A stretch of DNA of 64,000 nucleotides from Arabidopsis thaliana (lineage: Eukaryota; Streptophyta; Magnoliopsida; Brassicales; Brassicaceae): the NCBI RefSeq assembly GCF_000001735.4, contig NC_003074.8, positions 22,513,261 through 22,577,260 on the forward strand, given 5' to 3'. Of this stretch, positions 56,726 to 64,000 are shown one piece after another. Below the pieces are notes generated by a model. The model did not search any database and was not told the DNA's origin. It was given only the letters and a program-made list of their open reading frames with translations. The stretch's first letter is position 1. Each line of letters starts with the position of its first letter. A program made the translations under genes and the position numbers.

Positions 56726-57936
56726 AAACAATCATTCACTATCATGAATTGATTATGATAATAACCATCGAATCGTTCTTGATCTCAATTTGGTTTGTGA
56801 TGAGAATGACTTTGATATTTATAGTGATGAAGGAGGCTAGGGTTGTTGGATCTAATATTTTCAAAAATATTCGAAAATATTTTGCAGGATAAGTTGCAAA
56901 TCAAAGATTGGATCCTCACTAATGATTCGAATTTGGTTTAGTTCATAATGATTGGCTATATTTAGATAAGTGGTAAATAATGTTTAGTTGATTATGGTTA
57001 GTTTTAGATTTAAGAGAATAAATTTATAAGATTTTTTTCTAATTTATGGAATGTATTATCGTGTTATGGTAGTTAGAAGAATCGAATAAGCTCGTCTATG
57101 CCGATTTTATAGTGATTAGTGAGGAGGGTGAATATATGATTGAAGATTCTTAAAATCGTAATTAAATATGCAGACTATTTTGATGGAATATGCGTGTATT
57201 AGATACTAAAAATTGTTGAGATATACAACTAATCGTGTTATGGCTAAGATTGCATTACTTGATGGTAACCCATTATGTAGTTTTACATGTGATCAAAAGC
57301 CCATTAAACATAACTCACCCGTCTATGTAAAACGCGGATCCTGTTTAATTTAGTTATTTGGTTTGGACGATTTTACCCTTGATAAAGAAGAACAAAATTC
57401 AAAATTGAAATCAAAATTGAGGCTAAATTAGACAAAAATTCAATTTGTACTTCTCTTTTAATAATAAGAGGATACCAAATCAAATGTTTACAAACATAAC
57501 TCCACACGATTGGGATAGAAATTACAGGTATTACGGGCAGGATCCAAAATTTTGGATAGCTAAGTTCAATCCTTAAACTCTCACTAATTTGCGTAAAGAT
57601 CAATTTTGGGACGATTAATTGTTTATTTTGGGAAATTCAGATATATCTTAAAACGTAATGTGAAATATTTAAAAAAATAGAAAGAAAATATGGATAATTT
57701 CCACTAATTTTGGAGAAATTGAATACAAAAAATAAAAAATACAGGAAATACCTAAATTAAAATATAGGCTCAGAGCTTTTCTGACCCAAACTCAAACATA
57801 TACGGGTATTACGGGTTTCGGGTCGGACCGGGATAGCTCGATTGACATGCCTACTCTTGTTTCAATGAATCAAGAGTTATAAGGAGTTCTTTGATGTCGA
57901 GTATCGATAGATCTCGAAACAAAGAATTCAAAGACT
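56726..57936. other. Intergenic stretch
   Basis: No gene. A short TTCGGG-like patch (GGGTATTACGGGTTTCGGGT) lies near 57797. Otherwise AT-rich. Confidence 0.35.
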
Positions 57937-58115
57937 TCAAAGTTTTGAGAAGAAATCTCCATCATGTCTGAAAACAACTATGTCGACGACTCGGAGATCG
58001 TGGCTTGTTGCGAACTTTTGCCAGCCTTGGGTTAGTCTTTGACCCTCCATCTTCACTTGCCAGCTTATATCAGAAACATCCGATCTCAGCTTCACCACTG
58101 CATTGACCTTATTTT
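57937..58115 (-). pseudogene. B3 DNA-binding domain fragment (REM-like)
   Basis: The minus strand reads NAVVKLRSDVSDISWQVKME, GQRLTQGWQKFATSHDLRVV and DIVVFRHDGDFFSKL, then a stop. This matches the second half of a plant B3 domain (GWxxFxxxxxLRxxDxVVFxH pattern). There is no start and no first half. It directly abuts the last ferritin-like piece on the same strand. Confidence 0.65.
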
Positions 58116-58119
58116 TGTT

Positions 58120-58930
58120 CCATCTATGTACTCTGAGATTTTCTTGATGGCTTCGACCTGTTTTTACAGGTTACATGAGGATCGTTGCATAGGTTTAAAG
58201 TAATGATAATGTTAAAAACTTTTGTTCTTACCAGCTCGCCTAGAAACTCAGATTCTACAAAATCAACCAGCTTAACATCATTGTTCTTCACACCAACCTT
58301 TAGGATCAAACACATGAGAGAGTTATCTAATCATCCTTTTCCTGTCAAAGTGTGCTCTATGATACTGAAATCTCCGAGTTTAAAGGCTTAGCATTATTAC
58401 TTCTTTTAATGATGAAATAATTGATAAAAAGATAAGGTCCTTACACTTTGTAACTTCAGAAGCTTTTCATTAATAAGTTTCTCCAAAGTCAGTGCAAGCT
58501 CCATCGCTGATTCATGGAAGAGTCAGAATTATCAAGAGCTTAATACTATTAGAAAGACGATAGTGGTATAATATATGAAGCTTACTAAGATCTATATTAC
58601 TCTCAAGATTATCAAACTGCCGCTACAAAAAAGAGATGAGCTTGAATTTACATACCAAACAATGCATCTGATACTCCATAAACTTCTCAGCATAACCTCG
58701 TTCTTCAAGACTTGAATCGTTAAAGAACCTATTAGCGTTAAACCCTCAACAATAACAAAAAGATGATCCACCAGCTGAAGAGACACAAATACGGTTTTCC
58801 TTTAGACTAAAGAAACTGACTTGGTGAAACCTTTCAAGCCGACATTGTCTCTCTCGATGTAGGCATCTAGGGCATGGTAGACATAGGAGACATTGTACTC
58901 CACGCTAAGATTCACAAAAAGCAAATAAGA
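58120..58930 (-). pseudogene. Ferritin-like gene remnant
   Basis: Exons on the minus strand read [20 protein letters not shown] and [10 protein letters not shown] (about 58905-58815), FFNDSSLEERGYAEKFMEYQ (about 58735-58670), MELALTLEKLINEKLLKLQS (58505-58445), GVKNNDVKLVDFVESEFLGE (about 58300-58235) and QVEAIKKISEYI (about 58165-58130). This is the four-helix core of plant ferritin with introns kept. The expected HAE in helix B is YAE here (ERGYAEKF), so an iron-site His is lost. The start and the Gly-rich tail are missing. Confidence 0.78.
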
Positions 58931-59140
58931 AAATGAATGTTAAGATTCAGACACATCGTCACGTGTTAACTTAGCTAACTCGATTCCCACAAGCAAAATC
59001 ATTGAAAGCAAGAAATGACAATTGCGATTCCGACCAGCCCCACCATGATAAGTGAATCGTAGCTGAATCAGTAGAAAAGTACCCATAAATCAATTATGAA
59101 AGAGATTACCGAACAAACAAAAATAAATCAAATGAGACGA

Positions 59141-61845
59141 TTATGATGGTGTAAAATAAATAAAAATCCAGCTTGCCCCATGAACCATCTTTAGCACAGG
59201 CTTGAACACAAAGCGGACTCCTTTCACGTCTGATTCTACCACCAGTTCTGCTATGTAATAGGATGGTACGTGAGCGACTCCGAGAAACACTGTTTCGCTT
59301 CTCGGCTTCTCTAGAACCTTCCTCGGTCTTAGATCAGTAGACTTTACATTCTCCGCATACACATTGTACCTTGGGAATGCAGAATCTTCAAGGTCTTTCT
59401 GTCTCCATTCTAGCTTAACCCTGAGGCTCTTGGAACCAGAATAACCGGGTACAAGCTCCATGTTATGAGCTTCAATGACCAACGGTGATGCCGGAAGTAA
59501 AGTCTCGGGTTTCTGCTGGTACTGAACATGATCTTAAGTGTCCGAGCAATGCAACATATTCTGTTCTCTTTGTCAAATTCTCTGGTCTGTAGCAAAATGC
59601 AGAGATTTCAGTAAGTCTGTGACCATCCAGGACAAGGCTTGTCTCCTGTACTGTCCACTCGGATACAGTCTGCGCTGACGTGGCGAGACACTGTAAGAAC
59701 ATGTTGTTGAATCTACAGATGGATTCTTGTCGTGAAACGAGAATGGATTTCGTCTCGTGTGATGGAGATGAGAAAGAAAGCAGGATTCCATGTTTAGAGG
59801 TTTCATCTGATGTCACCTGCACCAGTTCCAAAATCCTCCATGAGTAAAAACAGCAAGATCTCATATTGTGGTGTATCCAGAAGCAGAGACTTACAGAGAA
59901 AGAAATTGTGATGGGGGAAGATGAAAGATGAAGATGGGATTTGAAGAGCCTTGTTGTGAAATACGCATCTCCCTCGAGTTTTCCTCTAAAAGTGATGTAG
60001 TCTCCTCCGTTAAAAGATGCCTCTCGAGTACTATCAGACTCATAGTACTTATTGTTTAAATGTTTGCTCAGAAATGTCGAAAACATTTTTCCCTTTTTGG
60101 CTTTGCCGAAATAAATATGATGATAGTATTAGGGCCAGAACTCACTCAAGAGTGGCCTGAATGACATCCTTGTTGTCTTCATTGAGTTCTAGGAGAGGCT
60201 AATGTGAAGCATATAACAAAGACGGAGATCAGATGAGAGGAGAGAGACCCCCAGATCAAGAAGATCAACTGTCATGTTGTGGCAGGAAATGGGGTTCATG
60301 TAAACATTAGATGTGTGCAGTAAAATCAAAGACAGTAAGATGGTTGAACCTGAAGACTTTGGCAGAAATGTTGTACCATGGGGCATCTGTGAAGAATAAA
60401 ACTAAAAGCAACAATCTGACTGTTGGAGACCTTGGAGTGAAACATGGTAACCAAAGCCCTGAACAAAAGAGAGAAGAGAATTTCAGAACATAAGTGAACA
60501 TAATCATAACCAAGAAAATCAATGCATGATTTACCGTGGTGTTAGTGTTACAAGATAAGAACAAAGACTTGATCAATCTCACCTTACCTGATTGAAATCC
60601 GAGTAAAAAGGGAAGACTTGTGGATAGTTTGGACTATTCCACATGACTTCTCGACAAGTGACCACCATCTGAAGAGAAAACACATGAATGATAATAAGAT
60701 CCAGCGTCACCTTTACAACAATTAGGAAAGAAAAAAATTGGAGCTCAAACACAGTAATGGTAGCTTAAAATTTATAGATGGCAAGGAAATTGCAAATAAT
60801 TTAAAGCATTACTTATTCTGAGCCGAATTAAAATTGGGTTGTTGTGCAGTCTCATATACCCATCCAGGAGCAAACATGGCAGCTGACACATTGTTTCTCT
60901 TCAGCAAATAGAGCAGCATTTACCTAGCATGTAAAAAGCAGCGGACAAGGAAGAAAATACTAATGTACATATTATTGGTTTTCACTGTGTCACCAACAAA
61001 GATGCAAAATCAGAGATTTTATCAGGCATACAGTCCATTGCCCACCACCAATGACACTGTTATACTTGGAGAAAGTAATCAGATCGAAGTGGATTGCAAA
61101 ACGGACAACAAAAAACTTCTGAGCAACCCATCATATAACTAAAGCCCCAGGTGCAGATAAATACAAGACTTTTGTTAGATGGTTTAGGAATTACTTCAAA
61201 TTCGGAATCTGTTCTTCATCTCGATGATTATCTGCAAGTGGCCGTCAATATATTAGAGAAGCCTTTCTTCACACCACTTGAGTAGTGTGTTTCAAATACA
61301 GATATATACTAGCAAGAAAAACCCACCAGCCACCCATCAAAGCCTAGAGAAGTAGCAAGTTCTGCCAAACGCACTGCATACATCTGAGCAGACTCCCTTG
61401 TGGCAAGCATCTCTTTGCAGGTAGCTTTTACTTCATCCCATTCTGTGATGAAAGTCCCCAATACCTTCAAGTTTCCATAAACACTTCTGCGCATAAAAAT
61501 CCTCAGCAATACACAAATCGCGATTCATCTCTCTGAGCACAGACAATCAAATTTTCCAATTTTATCATCCTAATCAGCAAATTCATAGATATCTCAACCA
61601 AAATCGAAACGTTGGATGTTGAAAAATTCAAAAGTTTTGAGCATACTTACTTTAACGCCATCATCCCTATGAGCAGTATTGGTCCAGCAGAAGGAGGAAG
61701 AGTGGCCAGAGAAGGAGAGAAGTAAACAAAAATGTCCATCCGAAACGATTCGCAAATCCGGCGTCGTTTTCACACCCTTATATATATCCACTTGTCCTCT
61801 TCATCCTCCTTTCATATCGTGGCGGACTAAATCCCTTGGGCGATT
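59141..61845 (-). pseudogene. GH85 endo-beta-N-acetylglucosaminidase (ENGase) remnant
   Basis: Pieces in order on the minus strand: HDMKGG and CWTNTAHRDDGVK (61845-61651), LGTFITEWDEVKATCKEML and LGFDGWLVG (61450-61320), EEQIPNLK and FLNHLTKVLYLSAPGALVI (about 61240-61130), NNVSAAMFAPGWVYETAQ (about 60890), WWSLVEKSCGIVQT (60660), NGGDYITFRGKLEGDAYFTT (60010), ETSKHGILLSFSSPS (59800) and MELVPGYSGSKSLRVKLEWR, RPRKVLEKPRSETVFLGVAH (59460-59270). ENGase cuts the chitobiose core of free N-glycans in the cytosol. The catalytic stretch expected as NIEN reads with an N lost and shifted frames, the first ~120 residues are absent and the end runs out of frame. Introns are kept. Confidence 0.85.
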
Positions 61846-62139
61846 CGGTAAGTCATCGGAGTGTCGCCGGAGAGGAACGGTGGAGAGATTAAACTGGAAG
61901 TGAAAAGGAATCGAAGTAATAACGAAATTTCAGGTCTCGAAGAGCTTTGATCGGGAAATATATAGGTAACGACGGATTGGCAAGATTGAGCAACGAAATT
62001 GTTCCAAACGAGAATTGAATCAAAAGAAAACGAATTGACCTTAAGTCAACTACCACCACCATGGCTACTAGTAGTAACTAATCAGCAATATGTTTTTTTT
62101 TCACTGAAGTCCAAATTTTCATTTTTTTAATCCCAAATA
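61846..62139. other. Spacer between ENGase and TBL remnants
   Basis: No gene or repeat recognised. Confidence 0.35.
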
Positions 62140-62285
62140 CAGTACTAATTTTTTTTATTTTTTTTTGTCATCTGGTCATTCTATTAATAAAGGCCTAAAA
62201 GAGTGTTTAAATCATAAGCCAGCCTTGCAACATCGCATAGGCTACTTCAGCCACCAAATTAGACAAAGGTAGGTCTAAAACAGAG
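62140..62285 (-). mobile_element. Possible short non-LTR retroposon tail
   Basis: On the minus strand about 120 bp (ending AATAGAATGACCAGATGAC) runs into an A-rich tail (T-rich block 62145-62167 on the plus strand). This looks like the end of a 5'-truncated LINE or SINE of another family. I found no clear target duplication. Confidence 0.35.
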
Positions 62286-62439
62286 AATTAAGGATACATA
62301 AAAAGAGGCATAAAAAGGGGGAAAAAAAAAGTAAACGTTTTTCACCGACTCATCGTATTACAAGCGCCGTCGCACACACACACTTACTCGCCGCCGTCAT
62401 CTACGGGCACGATTTCATCTCTTTCTCCCGTCGATCTCG

Positions 62440-64000
62440 GAAGTATGCGATGTGTTCAAAGGGAATTGGGTCATAGACTTGTCAACGCGTCCGTTGTACC
62501 GAGAATCTGAGTGCCCGTACATTCATCCGCAGCTCCCTTGCCGCACGCATGGTCATCCAGATAGTGATTATCAGTCCTGGAGATGGCAACCTGAGTCCTG
62601 CTCACTTACTTCGTTAGTCTCTCTTTCTCTCTCAGTCTCGATTTTGAATGCCATTAGGTTGTTTCGGTGATTGATCTTCAGATCGGTTTGCTCTGTCGTT
62701 GTTGGAAAGCTTAAGAGGGAAGAAGATGATGTTTGTTGGAACAGAGGAAATGTATCTTTCTCTGATCTGTCTTCTTCATTCACAAATCCCAGAAAATTAT
62801 AAATCCATGGATTACCTTTGGATCACTCACCGTCTTCTCTCTCAAGGTAATTGGATCCCATCTGTTCAGCCCTTTTTTTGTTTGTTCAGATCTAGAAATC
62901 CTTGTGGTCCATGAAATACAAATACAGATATGAGTTTGAGAATGATAAAGACTAAGGTTGGATTTGAAAATTGCTTGCTAGGATTCTTATAGAAGCTTCT
63001 GGTATGTCTATGTAGGATTACAATGCAATGATTGAGTTCTATTGGGCACCGTTTCTTCTTGAATCGAATTCAGATAACGCTATAGTTGATATAGTATCTG
63101 ATCGAATTATGAGGAAAGGCTTGATCAACAAACACGGTAAGCATTGGCGAGGCGCTGATATAGTCGTGTTCAACATATACTTGTGGTGGAGGACTAGCTA
63201 GCTTCAGAATGAAGATCTTGTATGTACCAATCATGAAATCTAAACTCTTTTCAATATTTCTAGTGATAGGTTCTCAAATCTTTTTTTGTATACCCCCAAT
63301 ACTTTCGATTTGATAGTTTTTTCAATTTGTGTTATTTGAAGGGAAAGTTCTTTCAAGGATGGGAACAAGAGAATCGTTGAGATGGAGAGCGAAGATGCAT
63401 ATCTGATGACCATGGGTAAATGGGTGAAGAAGAGTATGGATCCTTTGAGGACAAAAGTTTTCTTTTCTACCATGTCTCCTACTCACTACAAGTCAGTAAC
63501 TATTCCATCTTTTCTGTGATTTAAGTCATCCGTAAACAGGTTCTTCAAATTCAAATCTAGGAACTGAACAGGGAGGAGATGGCTTAGAATAATATAGTCC
63601 GGATTTGGTATTAAATGAAATGAGTAATGGGGTTTAGAAGGATCCGGTTTATCTTTAATAGTTCAAGTAAATGTGGCCTTGACATGATCCACAAGTAGAA
63701 ACCAGAATAAGATTTAGCTCGTAACAGAGCCCTAGAATACAGAGGTTTCATCTTTTCTACCTCCGTGACCAGGATCGAGGATTGGGGAGGCGAACAAGGA
63801 AAGAATTTTTACAATCAAACGACACCGATCCAAGACATGAACCATTGGCCATCAGACTGCAGCAAAACCTTAATGAAAGTGATAGGAGAGGAATTAGACC
63901 AAAGAGCAGATTTTCTGGTGACGGTACTTAACATTACACAACTCACGAGCTATCGGAAAGACGCGCACACATCAATCTACAAGAAGCCATGGAGCCCATA
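62440..64000 (+). pseudogene. Trichome birefringence-like (TBL) wall O-acetyltransferase, broken, runs off the window
   Basis: The PMR5N part reads [37 protein letters not shown] and SWRWQPESC (62440-62610). The next exon has [20 protein letters not shown] (about 62710), followed by [37 protein letters not shown] and an in-frame TAG near 63201. Further pieces are [20 protein letters not shown] (63415), [19 protein letters not shown] (63785) and [19 protein letters not shown] (63930) up to the edge. TBL proteins acetylate xylan and other wall polymers in the Golgi. The catalytic GDS is replaced (FVGTEE), a stop lies mid-protein and the N-terminal membrane anchor was not found. The DxxH motif would be beyond the window. 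Confidence 0.75.

Overview
The window is nuclear DNA of a crucifer (Brassicaceae) close to Arabidopsis. Genes have short GT-AG introns, intergenic DNA is AT-rich, and protein fragments closely resemble Arabidopsis families. From memory, the gene set (PPR, short UMP-kinase-like gene, RING gene, ABCC15, PPR, ferritin/ENGase remnants, CYP76C, CLB1-type synaptotagmin) recalls A. thaliana chromosome 3 around AT3G60960-AT3G61050. This was not checked by a search. Coordinates were counted by hand; splice sites may be off by 1-3 bases.

Layout. 1-235: unexplained flank. 236-7956: minus-strand Ty3/gypsy element of the Tat type (second RNase H, degraded gag-pol), which carries on the opposite strand an intact three-exon gene of 798 codons with its own TATA box. 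8355-9769: intact minus-strand NYN-domain gene. 11200-16425: same-strand chain of broken gene pieces (CLB1-type synaptotagmin, GT92, ARP AP-endonuclease), followed by a CACTA-type transposon end (16822). 18162-19216: CYP76C pseudogene. 19976-20483: solo LTR with a perfect target duplication, next to a piece of the dolichyl-P GlcNAc-1-P transferase gene (20521-21370). 21868-23680: PPR fragment back to back with an intact PPR gene. 24020-28058: MITE-like repeats, a LINE RNase H relic and AT-rich DNA.

28059-38993: a UMP/CMP-kinase-like gene split inside an exon by a copia element (28131-38371, target duplication AAAGT). That copia is itself split by a LINE (29357-34591, 10-bp target duplication). 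39458-39877: RING-H2 gene. 42716-48315: ABCC15-like ABC transporter with two frameshifts, a nonsense codon and a solo LTR in an exon. 48794-51660: remnants of an NDUFAF3-like gene and a LINE, the LINE carrying another solo LTR. 52180-53418: second intact PPR gene. 53833-54178: truncated second copy of the same LINE family. 55291: Helitron 3' end. 55845-61845: minus-strand fragments of GT92, B3, ferritin and ENGase genes. 62440-64000: broken trichome-birefringence-like gene running off the window.

Genes that still look functional are few: the retroelement antisense gene, the NYN gene, the two PPR genes and the RING gene. The window is mainly a record of local duplication, gene-fragment accumulation and nested retrotransposition.
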